From assembly GCA_002812745.2 (NCBI GenBank), contig NCSJ02000001.1, positions 1 through 64,000 of the forward strand: a stretch of DNA of 64,000 nucleotides, in the 5' to 3' direction. Both the position numbers and the translations under genes were made by a program. Shown piece by piece: positions 33,345-44,904 of the stretch. The DNA is from Scytalidium lignicola (Eukaryota > Ascomycota > Leotiomycetes). Positions within the stretch are counted from its first letter, which is position 1. Each line of letters begins with the position of its first letter. Under the pieces are notes generated by a model. That model saw only the letters and a list, made by a program, of their open reading frames with translations, was not told where the DNA came from and did not search any database.

Positions 33345-36300
33345 ATGGCGGACGGTGAGGAGCCTCTGGACCCGACTTGGGATGATTTGGACTGGTGCGC
33401 TCCATTTATAACGACATGTTTCCTTGTGAAGGTGTGCTAACCTTGGTGATAGGGCGATTGGGCAGTGCTTTATGGTTGGTTTTGAGGGCACGGAGGTCAC
33501 GCCGCAGATTCGTACTCTGATCGAGGATCATCATATTGGAACTGTTATGCTAACTGCCAAAAACCTCAAAAGTAATGCATGAAACTTCTCCTACGTTACC
33601 ATCGGCTGGAGATTTCATATCTATCTACCCATGTCCTATTCATAGGTGACGATCTCGCCTTGTTTTGGGTATTCTCTTTGCCGTCCATCTGTTCTTTGCT
33701 CCCGAGGATCCTAGATCTCTCTTCTCTTTTCCTACATTTCCTCTTTCATTGTTGATGCCATATTTTCTTCTTTTTTTCTTACTTAGATTAAGTGATATTT
33801 TCAACTATATGTGCTAATATTACTGCTTCATAGCCGCTCAAGAGACAGCTGAGCTAGCCCAAGAACTTCAAACTATCGCACGTAAGGCTGGACATCCTGT
33901 ACCATTACTAATTGCCTTGGACCAAGAACATGGCGGCGTCAATAGTCTTTTTGATGAGGACTACATCTCGCAGTTCCCCAGCGCGATGGGGATTGCATCT
34001 GCTGGCTCTGTTGACCTAGCGTACGAAATTGCCAATGCCACAGCAAAAGAGGTCTCCGCTGTTGGTGTCAACCTTATCCTAGGACCCGTACTTGATGTCT
34101 TGACAAATGCTCGATATCAACCACTCGGTGTTCGTGCAACTGGTGACGATCCCCAGGAGGTATCTCAGTATGGTATTGCTACTATGAAAGGTTACAAGGA
34201 TGCAGGCCTCGTTACGTGTGGAAAGCATTTCCCATCATATGGTAATCTCGATTTCTTGGGCTCTTCGCTTGATATGCCCATTATCACCGAAACTCTTGAG
34301 CAGCTGAGTTTGAGCGNCCTTGTGCCATTTAGGAATGCTATTCGCGAGGGACTAGACTCTATGATGGTTGGCGGTTGCGCCATTACCAATACAGGTGAGT
34401 GACATGGGCCCTTTTACTACTTAAACACAGTACGTTTCCATTCTTATCAATATTGTAGGGATGAACGTCATGCACGCATGTCTAAGTGATCAAGTTGTGG
34501 ATGATTTGCTACGACAAGAACTAGGCTTTAACGGAGTGGTGATTTCAGAGTGTCTGGAGATGGAAGCCCTTAGCCACGACATTGGTGTTAGGGGCGGAAC
34601 AGTCATGGCTGTCGAAGCAGGCTGTGATCTGCTAATGCTCTGTCGATCGTTTGCTGCCCAACAAGAAGCTATATCTGGGCTAAAGCTCGGTATAGAAAAC
34701 GACATGATATCAAGAGAGCGAGTAATAAAGTCCTTACGCCGGGTTCTGCATCTGAAATCAAAATGTACCGACTGGAACAAAGCATTGAATCCTCCGGGGA
34801 TCAGTCAATTGTCAATCTTACAACCAAGCCATTTTAATCTTTCAACGAGAGCATACGACAGCTCGATCACAGTAGTAAGAGATAAAGGTCACTTGCTGCC
34901 ACTATCAAACACTCTACACCAAGAGGAAGAACTCCTACTTCTTACTCCGCTAGTGAAGCCTTTACCAGCTTCCATGGCGATGAAATCTTCAGAGCATGAC
35001 AAATGGCTACATCGATCATCAATGACTCGGTCATCCATCATGACCGGAGAGGGCGTCTTCCGCGAGTTAGGCCGGTCACTTGCACGGCAAAGACATGGCA
35101 AATTATTACACACTTCATATACAGCAAATGGAGTAAGGCCTGTGCACGAAAATCTCATCAACAGAGCAGCGGCTATAATTCTAGGTATACTCTCACGAAT
35201 CTGCCTCTGATAATTTGATGATCAGATATCTGACCTCTCTTGCAGTTACTGCGGATGCCAACCGAAACCTATATCAAAATGGATTCACCAAGCACGTTGC
35301 AATGATGTGTTCGATGCTTAGTGCTGGGGGCAAGAAGAAATCTCTTATTGTGGTATCTGTCAGCTCTCCATACGACTTTGCAATGGATAAGTCAATAGGC
35401 ACATATGTCTGCACGTTCGACTTCACCGAGACTGCTATGAAAGCTCTAGTTAGGGCTCTGTTTGGTGAATTCGTACCGCAAGGTACCCTACCTGGCACAC
35501 TTCGGAAGAGCCGAAAGGTCCAGAAATCACGCCAGAATTGGCTCGTTGAGAATTGGAACAGGGATCGGGACTCGAGGGGTCTGCAGGAACTAATCAAAAC
35601 TATTGAGAAGACAGTCCCTCCTGGGGAGTATTCTACTTTGACCGGAGCTACACCGGACTCTTTCGAATTGGTATGTAAACTGATCGGCCAACTTAATACT
35701 CTAATTAGAAGACTAGAATTGCTGACAGCTTNAAAAAAAGTCTGCGGCCCTGTCCGATACGAACGAGAATATCGAGGAAGCACATTATGTCGTCCGTAAT
35801 AGCAGCATCAATGCAGTCTACGGATTCTGTACGACGTACTCTTACAGGGGTACAGGAATGATCGGAGCAATATTCGTGGACCCTGCCAAGCGCAATCTGT
35901 CCATCGGCCACTCCCTTCACCAACGCGCCGTCCGTGGCCTAGTGCAGAAGCGAGACGTCAAGAAGGTCCAACTAGGTACAGGACTACCGGGAGTCTACCT
36001 AGGCATTCCAATGAGTGATATGTCTGAAGGAGCCCGTCTGAAGCGTTGGTTCTCAGCAAACGGGTGGGATGGACTGTCGTCTCGATTCCTCTACACGCTG
36101 ACGATCCGCAACCTAGCCGAGTGGGTAGCACCGGACGGCCTCCTGCAAAACATTCAACGTGCCTCGTTCGCCTTCGACCTCATCCATGGTCGAGAGAATG
36201 CAGAAGCTGTCACCGATCACGTTAGTGCTCATGCAGGACCCGAAACCCTAGAATTGTACCGACTGGCCCTGGAAGACCCCAAATGCTGCGGCATCGTGCG

Positions 36301-36733
36301 CGCTAAAAGCCCCGTGGATGGCTCGCTAGTCGGCACCGTCATCATCTGTCGTCCGGGGGCACAACTGTCTACATATATGCCTGCACTGAGCTCTGCTGGC
36401 GAGAGCGTGGGTGGCATCCTGGGGCCTGTCATTCCCCCCAGTGCCCAATCTGCCGTGGTTCTTCAGGGCCTGGCACTGCTTGGAATCCGGCAGAACAAGG
36501 CGCATCATTCGACGACGTGTGTGCTGAACTGGGTCACTGGAGAGGAGAGGGACGTACTGCAGGGCATGGGATTCGAAGTGCTAGAGGCCTTTGAGGAACT
36601 GAGTTGCGCGACCGCAATGGTGAGTTCTTCCCTGTGGATGCGGTAGCTGCTGCATGCTGGATGGCATGAGAAGTCCATTGCTGATACCCTTTGGGTTCGG
36701 TTTCTCTAGTGGAACGATGTCAATTTGGGATAG
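33345..36733 (+). CDS. nag3: GH3 beta-N-acetylglucosaminidase fused to GNAT acetyltransferase
   Basis: Seven exons: 33345-33394, 33453-33571, 33834-34394, 34459-35184, 35246-35670, 35729-36619, 36710-36733; predicted 931 aa. The GH3 half (about 1-500) starts IGQCFMVGFEGTEVTPQIRT and has LLIALDQEHGGVN, GPVLDVLTNARYQPLGVRAT, TCGKHFPSYGN and GFNGVVISECLEMEAL (nucleophile Asp region altered to ISECLEM). The C-terminal half carries a GNAT-like region (MIGAIFVDPAKRNLSIGHSL, HQRAVRGL; later RNLAEWVAPDG, CGIVRAKSPVDGSLVGTVII). GH3 members of this kind release GlcNAc from chitin-derived oligomers inside the cell. The N at 34317 makes one residue unknown. The N at 35732 lies in an A-run at the exon 6 start, so that acceptor (35728) is uncertain; 35708 is the alternative. 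The short last exon (WNDVNLG) is inferred from a good acceptor. Confidence 0.85.
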
Positions 36734-37510
36734 TCAAGTAAGCAAGTAAGCCATTACAAGGGGCCGGAGGAAGCCGATTGCACGATCGCTCCAGATGGGG
36801 GGAAATTGTGGAGTGGGGAGGTCGAGCGAGGAGGGGCAGAAGGGAGGGGTTCCTAAATATGGGTTTATAAGAATGAAGTTTGACATGAAGAAAGAATGCA
36901 TGCATGTTGGAAACGGCGTGTCATACCTGCGTTGCACAACGTCATGGACCCAGAACGGCAGATTCCTCAAGGCACACCACGAGTGTCAATGGTGGATTAA
37001 TTGAGGGCGAAGCAACATACGCAAGCTTGGGATCGACGGGGGCTGAAAGGGGGGATAAATATGTAAGGTACTCGAGTGGTACTTCCGGTCAAGCATTGTA
37101 TGCAGCTGTAGCAGCTGGTAGCAGCAAGGACTCTATTTTACCGTTCCCCAAACGCGCTTAGAGCAGCAGCGCAGCCTTTTCCGCACAGTGTGGTCTAGTG
37201 CGCGGTAGAGCTCGGCCAAATAGGCCTGGAAAGGTGCTGGGAAGAGCTAAACTTGGGTGTTCTAGTTTGTCGCGGGGCCCTGTCTCGTGCCCTGTTCGTT
37301 CAGCATGCCTAAGTGCTGATAGGCCCCCTCCGGCCGGCCAATCGCCCAAGTCCGGCCCCCGGGTTTCTGGGCATCAGGGTATGAACAGAGAGTCGCCGAG
37401 AAAGGAAGGGCTGATGTAGTAGAATGGACAGATGGGAAAACATAAAAGAAATTTAATATAAAAACTAAAAATTAAAAAGAAAAAAGCAAAAGGCTATTAG
37501 CAATGCAGTG

Positions 37511-37541
37511 CAACGCAACGCAACGCAACGCAACGCAACGG
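37511..37541. repeat. CAACG pentamer repeat
   Basis: Six successive units of CAACG (last followed by GCTAAACGG) in the region upstream of the Ron1-like regulator. A simple microsatellite. Confidence 0.85.
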
Positions 37542-37703
37542 CTAAACGGCCATTCGAGGTACACAGCAACCGGATGAATGACCCACGGTCCGAGATAAAG
37601 GGACAGGAGATCAAGCTGAGATATTCCTGTACATTACATTTCATTACATTGCAGTACATACATGCTGATGCTGTAGAAGGGAGCTGCCTGTCAATACCAA
37701 TTC

Positions 37704-37750
37704 CGACTACAGACTACAGACTACAGACTACCAGACTACCAGACTACCAG
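37704..37750. repeat. GACTACA / GACTACC heptamer-octamer repeat
   Basis: Runs of GACTACA (three units) passing into GACTACCA (three units). Microsatellite-like, upstream of the Ron1-like gene. Confidence 0.8.
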
Positions 37751-38866
37751 TACAGTAATCATTCACCCTGACTGCCAGCATCGCACCGATAAGATGGGCT
37801 GCTGCAGGGTACTTCTGCAGCACCGCCGCCCGAACCCGATTTCTGTGGTCGCAGGGTACATCGGAAAGATCTCTCGTACAAGCTTTCGCACTTCCGTTCT
37901 TACTGTACTGTAATTACTTCCGGACTTTGATTCAACCAGCTAGGCAGCTAGGGCAGGCGCATCTACTGTACAGTATTACAGTAACAAGTAATCAAGGACG
38001 GTAGTTAGCAGTGGAGTCCAAAGAGAGTACGGACATAGTATTCCTATGCAGTCGCACAAAGTCGTCAGCACGCGCAAGCACACTAACTTGGCAATTGTCC
38101 CTTGGAGTCGTAGCTCGTCGCACAGCGTTGAATGAATGGCTGAAGTCCCCCATGTTGTTTGGTTGTCGTAGGACCTTCCTGAAAGCTTCTGGCCGCAACG
38201 GAACGGCAGGCGTGCAGCGATAACAGAGATATCGGCGAGGGCGCTCATGTGCCCAATGACCCAAGGATCCAATGATCCAATGACACCCCCCCCTCTCTTC
38301 TCCCTCTCCCTTACTCGATCTCTCTCTCTCCACGTCTTTTCTCGCCCATCTTCCCACGCTCTGGAAGCTCCCTAAAGCGGCCACGACCTCGACCTTCTCT
38401 AATTATCTCGAAACTCTCCTTCTTCACTAATTAACCCCTCAACAATTCTTGCTCAAGCATCAAGCATCTTCAGTGTGCTGCCCTCGCTGTTGTGTGTACT
38501 ACGCTCCCAAAGTGGTTTTTNCCCCCCCTCTCATCCCTTTGTGCGGTTCAGTAAGCCCAAGTGGTCCAGTTAGTCGCACCAGACGCCGCCCCCCGGCTCT
38601 CCTTGCCCATATCAGTCAGTACCCGGGCTCGGCACCTGTCAATTTCCCCATCTTCACTTTCCTTCTCGATCGGCACCACCACACTTGGGGCGCGCATGCG
38701 AGAGAGAGAAAGTGAACCTCGACATCACCTCACAACCTCGCACACACACGACTACAACTTCAAATCGCCTCGCTCATCTTTGCTTTGGCCTAGCTCTTTT
38801 CTTTTTGGCAACACGACAATTTTACAGAGAGTCCAAGACCCAACCCAACGAACGGGAAACTATCAG

Positions 38867-38905
38867 ATGAACGGGACAAAGCTCGTTGATCATGCGCCGC
38901 GCTAG
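38867..38905 (+). promoter_or_regulatory. Upstream ORF abutting the Ron1-like start codon
   Basis: ATG at 38867 opens a 12-codon frame (MNGTKLVDHAPR) that ends in TAG at 38903-38905, directly followed by the main ATG at 38906 in the same frame. If included in the mRNA, ribosomes would terminate exactly before the main start, which can limit translation or allow reinitiation. Seen in sequence; function inferred. Confidence 0.55.
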
Positions 38906-40850
38906 ATGATTTCTCCCTACTCATCCACTGCTGCTTCGACTGTCACTCTTGGTCCAGCCGATTCCATAATCGCGAGCATGGCAACCTACGATACCATCAC
39001 CGTCTCTGCCATGGCTCCTCCAAACCACATCCTGAAGCTAGGCAGCCCCGAAGACGAGGATCTCTCCGCCTTCGACCACGATCTGAACTTTGAGGGCGAC
39101 AACTTGATGTAAGCTCCGCCTCTGCATCTTTTGAACTCGGAATTCTTGTACCATTGCTCTTCCCTTTACTGACCTAGATGTTTTGTTTTTCCTGCCAGGG
39201 ATGACGTACACGGCCAGATGCCCACTATTCCCTTCACCCCTTCCTACGATCTCTCCGATGGCTTCTCGACCACCTTCGAAGATCCATTTTCTTACCAGTC
39301 CGGTCCGTTTGAGAGTCTGCTGGAAGGAAACAACCAAATCAATACCGAGACCACCTCCAATGACCTAGACACCAAATTGCTGGGGTTCGGCGCCCCGATC
39401 ATGAAATCCACTATTGTCGATGACCGAGGACAGACATGGCCATCCATGTCGGCAGAGCTCTATGGAATGTTTTTCGTGGCTGAAGATGTATTCGCTGGAG
39501 AGAACACCGGCCGACCAATGGAGTTGACGTGTTATCGCCGGAATCTGTTCCAGATATCAGGAACGATAACACTTTCACGCTCGATAGTAAATATTATTAG
39601 TGAACAGGGCAAACCTGTGCCCATTTACGAACTAGCCGCTACTTTGTCAGCTATTGAATCCATTGAGGGCAAAGCGACTGAGATTATCTCGGTGCCGTGG
39701 AAGACGGCAAATGCCCCGCCTAGCTTAGAGGATAAATCCGGGGCATCGCCACCGAAATGGCCCCTTGACCTATCCATGAACCCAGAGTTGGACCCATTAT
39801 GCGTCACATTACCCATTGCGTGGAAAAGATTGCAGTTCAAGCATGCCACTGCCAATAATGGCCGAAGAAAGGGCTTGCAACAGCACTATGTGGTCCAAAT
39901 TAACTTAATGGCCACCTTAGCTACGGGAGAAACTGTCAAACTAGCAGAGATCCAGTCGGGGCCTATTATTGTGAGAGGGAGAAGTCCAAGGAATTTTGAT
40001 AGTCGAAAGGATATCCCTCTCAATGAGAAGAAATCTGAGCCCAAACAGAGGACGATGAGTGATTCTACTATTTCTGGGGTTAAGGTTGATCCTTCGATTC
40101 CAGTCAGCTCTTTCAAGTATTATACTGTTAATGCTGTACAGGTATGTGCATTGTGATTCTCTCTTTTAATACATCTGCCTTTGATTTTTAGTTGGTGGTA
40201 GTAGATATAAAGTTTTCATGTCCTCTTTTTATTGGGTATCTGCTCCTGGATACTAACAAATTTTGTGCAGCAACCTCTTGACCCCAATGATTGGAAGAAC
40301 AATAACAACAACACTGCAGCAACCCCAATTCACCATCTAGATACCGCCCCGCAAAGGCCCACTAAAAAGCAAACCCTTACTTCTCCCACTAATCGTCGAC
40401 CACCCGTACCAAACCGCTGGAAATCATCTGAGAATATTGCCAATAAAAGCTCATCAAATGCTCCTGTATCAGCACCAATTGACCTCTCCCTCATGGATGA
40501 TGATTCTTCTTCAAGATCGGGTCAGTCACAGTATGGCTCGCACTCTCTTAGTATTGGCGATAGCAGCCCGCCTGCATCCAGTGCGGCAAAGAAGAATGTC
40601 AACAGTCCGATTGAGAGCGCGGATTTGCTTTATGAGTACTTCCCATTAAGTTTGGATGACTGGTAAGCTTATAAATTCAGGCTCTAAAAATGACTGTCGA
40701 GTGCAATAGCTAAAAGAAAAATTGTGTAGGATGCCTCCCGTAGATGCCATCTACCGTCCCCATGTTGTACATCACACCATTGTTCCAGAAGATATGAAAG
40801 CCCAGCAGCTCAAGACCAGAGCGAAACGGTACTTTTCCGCCGAGGATTAG
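38906..40850 (+). CDS. ron1: Ndt80/PhoG-type transcription factor, Ron1-like
   Basis: Four exons: 38906-39108, 39199-40141, 40271-40662, 40730-40850; introns 90, 129 and 67 nt; predicted 552 aa. An acidic N-terminus (about 1-110) precedes the Ndt80/PhoG DNA-binding domain (about 130-330), visible in ELYGMFFVAEDVF, PMELTCYRRNLFQISGTITL, VPIYELAATLSAIES, RLQFKHATANNGRRKGLQQH and VVQINLMATLATGE. After this come IQSGPIIVRGRSPRNFDSRK and a Ser/Pro/Asn-rich tail with LLYEYFPLSLDDWMPPVDAI near the C-terminus, matching the fungal regulator of N-acetylglucosamine catabolism (RON1). Its place inside the cluster of GlcNAc genes strongly supports this. Expected to act in the nucleus as activator of the neighbouring genes. 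Confidence 0.92.
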
Positions 40851-42854
40851 GTTTTTTCCTTCCGAGCTTTGGGATCGGTGTGCTAGGTGAAGAACAACCT
40901 CAAGCTTCAAGAAGTCAGCTCGCGTGCCCAGACCAGAAGGGCAACGACCATCGATCCAATTCCATTTTGAGGCTAGTGTGCTAAAATGGAAAGAAAAGAT
41001 GCGTATGCACCCCCACGTACACTTATCGATACTATCTCTCCCACGTAGTCCGATGATATCTCAACTGAAGGACAACGCAAAAGGGAGGGATTCTATGTGG
41101 TGCGTGTGTGAAGGAGTCTCGTTCTGGATATCCTAACAACTTGGGACTTGCAAAATTTTTTGCCGGATGGAACGTCCTGGACTCTCGATACTGACCGTTC
41201 AGCTTCCGTCTGAAGGTCACGCACATCAGACGAGCGCGACGGGTGGCGTTCAGTTAGATTGGCGCCAATGCAAGACAAAAGTTCTTACATATATCCTTAT
41301 CTTCAGGGACAAGGGGAATTTATGCATACTTCCCCACATATTCCAGTAGTAATGGCTGGTCTCGGGCATACGGGAGAGGGCCGTATGGCATGCAACGGCA
41401 TCATATAGGTATCTTGGTGTGGTGTGTGTGTGTATAGTGTGTGGAGTGGGGAAAGGGAGCAAAAGGTGTCAGGCACAACGTAAGGTTGCAGCTGTGAACG
41501 GGTCGTGCAACATAACACGCAGCTTGTGGCACCCCGGTCCAAGGGAGCGCCAAAAAGGGGCTTAACGGGCCGGCTTAGTCATGTACTTTTATGGACTGGG
41601 ATTTGGATAGTTTGGAGTTTTTCGTGTTTCTTGTTTCTTTTTTTTTTTACTTTACGTGAAAAGGACGAAAAAGAGAGGAATGGCATGCATACATACATAT
41701 ATACCCTTAGTCATTTATGCAATTTAACACAATCATATGAAGTTGCAAAATTTTGAAGTCTCAAGTCTCAAGTCTCTTTTAGGATATTGTAGATATGTGG
41801 ATATTTGTGGTTTCAGAATTTCTATCTACTAACCTCTTATATCTTTTGGAAAATATGAACCTGTGAGCTTTTTTTTTATTAAGAATTTATTTGATTGCAG
41901 CATTTCTATTTTGCTTTCTTTCTTTTCTTTCTCGCCAATCAAACTATAAATATAAGAAGCGCTATGTACAGAGAAGATAGATGTATTATTTAGCTTAGTC
42001 CCTATTTTCTTTTTTTTTAATAAAAATAAAATTTAATGCAAAACCCGGAAATGCTAAGTAAATACGTAGTTTTTCTTCTTCTTCTTTCATTGCATACAAT
42101 TATAAATCAGGAGAAGCGAGAAAGGATACTTCCTGCTCTCTCTCAAGAAGAAGGGGGGGAAAAGATATGAATATTCTAAAAACGACTTTTTTAAACCACT
42201 CCCACATACACACTCTCACACCTATAGATGCATAGGATACATACATACATATCACACCCGCCCACCAAGAAAGAAAAAGAAAAAAAGCTCCCCCATTCCC
42301 ATCCGAAAATATGCTTATGCACCTTACAACGAAAAGATAATTCTCTCTCTCACACACACAGACAGATGAATGAACCTATTTAGTGTTTGTTATAAAAAGC
42401 CCGCGCCATTATCAAGGCAAGAAAATTAGTAAGGAGACCCTCAAAAAAATATGGGAAATGTTTTCATAAAAAAAAAAACGCCTATATATATGCAAAAGAG
42501 AATTTGAAACATAAAAAATATAACCAAAACAAAAAAAAAGTAAATAAACAACCACCCCTCCCTATATGCAAAGAGATATATATATATATCTAAAAGAAGN
42601 AAGTAAAAAAAAGATAAAAATNAGAAGAGTGGGAAAAAAAGGAAAGAAAAATGCGTNCTCCTACTCCCCCCTCTTCCCTCCCCTTCCCTTCCCTTCCCTT
42701 TNGCCTGATCATATATATATATATTTTTTGGTTGTCATGCTATTCTTTTTAATAACGATGATGATGATAATAATAACAAACAGTTTCCATTTTTTCTTTG
42801 GGGATTTATAATAAGTTCTTTCCCGTATATTCTTTTCCTTCATTTCATTTCATT
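40851..42854. other. Convergent intergenic, low-complexity
   Basis: Two kilobases between the ends of the Ron1-like gene and the hexokinase-like gene. From 41630 on it is dominated by homopolymers and microsatellites (TA repeats at 42575-42590 and 42711-42724, CCCTT pentamers at 42682-42700, CATA runs). Four N bases lie at 42600, 42622, 42657 and 42702. No gene seen. Confidence 0.6.
42575..42730. repeat. Microsatellite block (TA, A-runs, CCCTT)
   Basis: Dense simple repeats: ATATATATATAT, poly-A tracts, TTCCC/CCCTT pentamers and again TATATATATATA, with four ambiguous bases. Assembly quality is low here. Confidence 0.8.
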
Positions 42855-44904
42855 TCACACACGTGCAACAGCAGCCGCAACGGCAGCGCCTAACAATGAA
42901 CTCTCCACCGCTGCCTCTAATTCTAAACTTCCCTTCTCCCCTCCAGTCGCCTCGACTAATACATCGAGATGCCTCTGGCAGTTGATGCGGAATTGCGGGT
43001 AATTCTCGAGCACGCTGCCGTTGTACGCCACCAGCATCTTGCCAGGGGGGAGAATGTCGGCCATGGCGGGCGGCGGCGTGGTGACGTCAGGAGGAGGGAG
43101 GACGGTCGTTGTGGCCACGACGATGGATTTCGTGGGCTTAGCGCCGCTGTCTGTTGTTGTTGCTGTTGTTATTGTTTTTGTGGCGTCGTCGTTGTCGTCG
43201 TCGTCAGGGTTCGAGTCCGGGGTGATGGTTCCTGGGGCGGCGTTGGTGTTGATGTTGAGGGTTAGTGGGGAGGTTGGGGTGTCGTTTGCTTCGCCTTGGA
43301 TGTGGAGGAGCCAGAGGGCGTGGACGCCTGCTGCTATTAGTGCTGAGGCGCGGTAGGAGACGTGAGAGGCGATGGTGCGGAGGGCTTTGATGTCTGATTT
43401 TGTGGGCGGGGTGTTGGTTGGGTGGGCGGTTGTGAAGACGGAAGTTGCGGTTTTGAGGTTTGTGGAGGTGTCGCTAGGGTGTTGTTAGTTTTCTTGAAGA
43501 ATGTGAAGTGAGATTATATGAAAACATTGGAATGTTTTTTTATTGGAGAAAGAAAAAAATATTGGGTGACTTGGGACTTACGCTTCGATGAGGGACATGG
43601 TTTGGGTATCGAGCGAGTAAGGTTTGGTTAACGATGGTGGGACGACACCTCCAAATAATCCAGCAGTTTGGATACCCTCAATCAACACCAACCTCATAAT
43701 CTCACCTAAATAACCACCGCTAACGAGGTGCTCTAGGGGCTGAAAGGTTGGGTTTGGATGAACTGCTAGTAAATCTTCGTCGAATCTCGTGAGTGGTAAC
43801 AGACCACTTCCGAACATAGACAATTCACTGTTGACGATAACGTGTGTGGCCGAGTCAAGCCAACTCTGAGGACGTTCACCGAACTTGGCGGGAGAGAAGA
43901 GATGAACTGGGAGATGAACAGCAGCATTGACACCAGTTCCAAGAATGAGCCCAAAGCGGGTTGATGGATCGTGGTACGCTTTTGAGAGAAGGCATGCTGA
44001 CGAGTCGTTTACTATTGCAAGGAGTTCGAGGTTAAGGCCCTTTTTATAACAGTGTTAGGACGCGTGGTTTTTGTAAGTTTTTCTGGAACAGAATATATTT
44101 TACCTTTTTTGAGCATGCCTCCTGAATAATATCACCCAGGTCCTGACCAAACAGGCCCTTGGCTGCGAGGAAGCCTTTGCCCATACCTTGAATACGTCCA
44201 CTTCGAAGCGAAGTTTGTCTTGAGAATCGTTAGTTGGAAATTATTCTGGTAGAAGAACACAAGAAAAAATCATTAGAAGATATGAATACATACTCGATGG
44301 GAAATGACCATGCCAGGCCCATTAACAGCGGCGATTTGGACGTCCCATAGCCGGCGAGTTGTCCAGAGAGGATCTCATCAATCCTATCCGCCATCCATTC
44401 GAAAAAGGCCTTGCCTTCGAGCTTCCTCACGGGATTGTCGATTTTGAAGGTCCCTCGACCCAATATCTTGCTCTCTTGCGCTCCATTTTCTCCCCCGGAG
44501 AGCTCTATTAGAGCTACCCTAAACGTCGAACCGCCAACGTCCAGTGCCAGAAAAGTCCCACTCTCATTACCGGTTGGCAGCTCCGAGTTATACGACGGAA
44601 GCATGCACCACCGATTATCCAACAGGCACTCCTCCAACTGCTTCTTCATTCCATCTGACAGAGCTAGCAAAGGCAACCGATTCGTAGGCCCTCGGAAGAG
44701 CGTCTCAATCTCATCCAGAAACTCCCTGGCGGTCTTCTTAATGCTACTCGTGCTGCTTCTATGTTTCTTGGACCTTAGGATCACAGGCGAGATCCATATA
44801 TTCAGAATGGTCTGCAGCAGCGACTTGGTGCGCAGCAGAGACCTCGTGAGGGCGGCATAGATCGCCTTTCGTAACCTGAGCATTGCAGCAATGAACGGCT
44901 GCAT
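42855..44904 (-). CDS. hxk3: Hexokinase-family kinase, probable GlcNAc kinase (HXK3-like)
   Basis: Four exons: 44904-44294, 44218-44104, 44039-43582, 43473-42855; introns 75, 64 and 108 nt; predicted 600 aa. The ATP phosphate-1 motif is LALDVGGSTFRVALIEL; the sugar-binding parts are MGLAWSFPIEQTSLRSGRIQ, MGKGF and the catalytic Asp in LLAIVNDSSACLLSKAY; then LILGTGVNAAVHLPV, VNSELSMFG and VSGGYLGEIMRLVL. The usual hexokinase strings (TKGW, NDTVGT, NTEWGAF) are altered, as in divergent HXK3-type proteins whose cluster membership indicates GlcNAc as substrate. A low-complexity insert of about 60 residues (poly-Asp, Thr- and Pro-rich) splits the second domain before LVAYNGSVLENYPQF. The N-terminal 50 residues are basic and hydrophobic, unlike cytosolic hexokinases. 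Substrate is inference. Confidence 0.88.

Larger units (their letters stand above)
36734..38905. other. Long intergenic region and leader of the Ron1-like gene
   Basis: About 2.2 kb without a supported gene. It contains pentamer repeats CAACG (37511-37541), GACTACA and GACTACC runs (37704-37750) and C/T-rich tracts near 38285-38340 typical of fungal promoters and 5' leaders. A 12-codon upstream reading frame at its end is listed separately. N at 38521. Confidence 0.5.
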
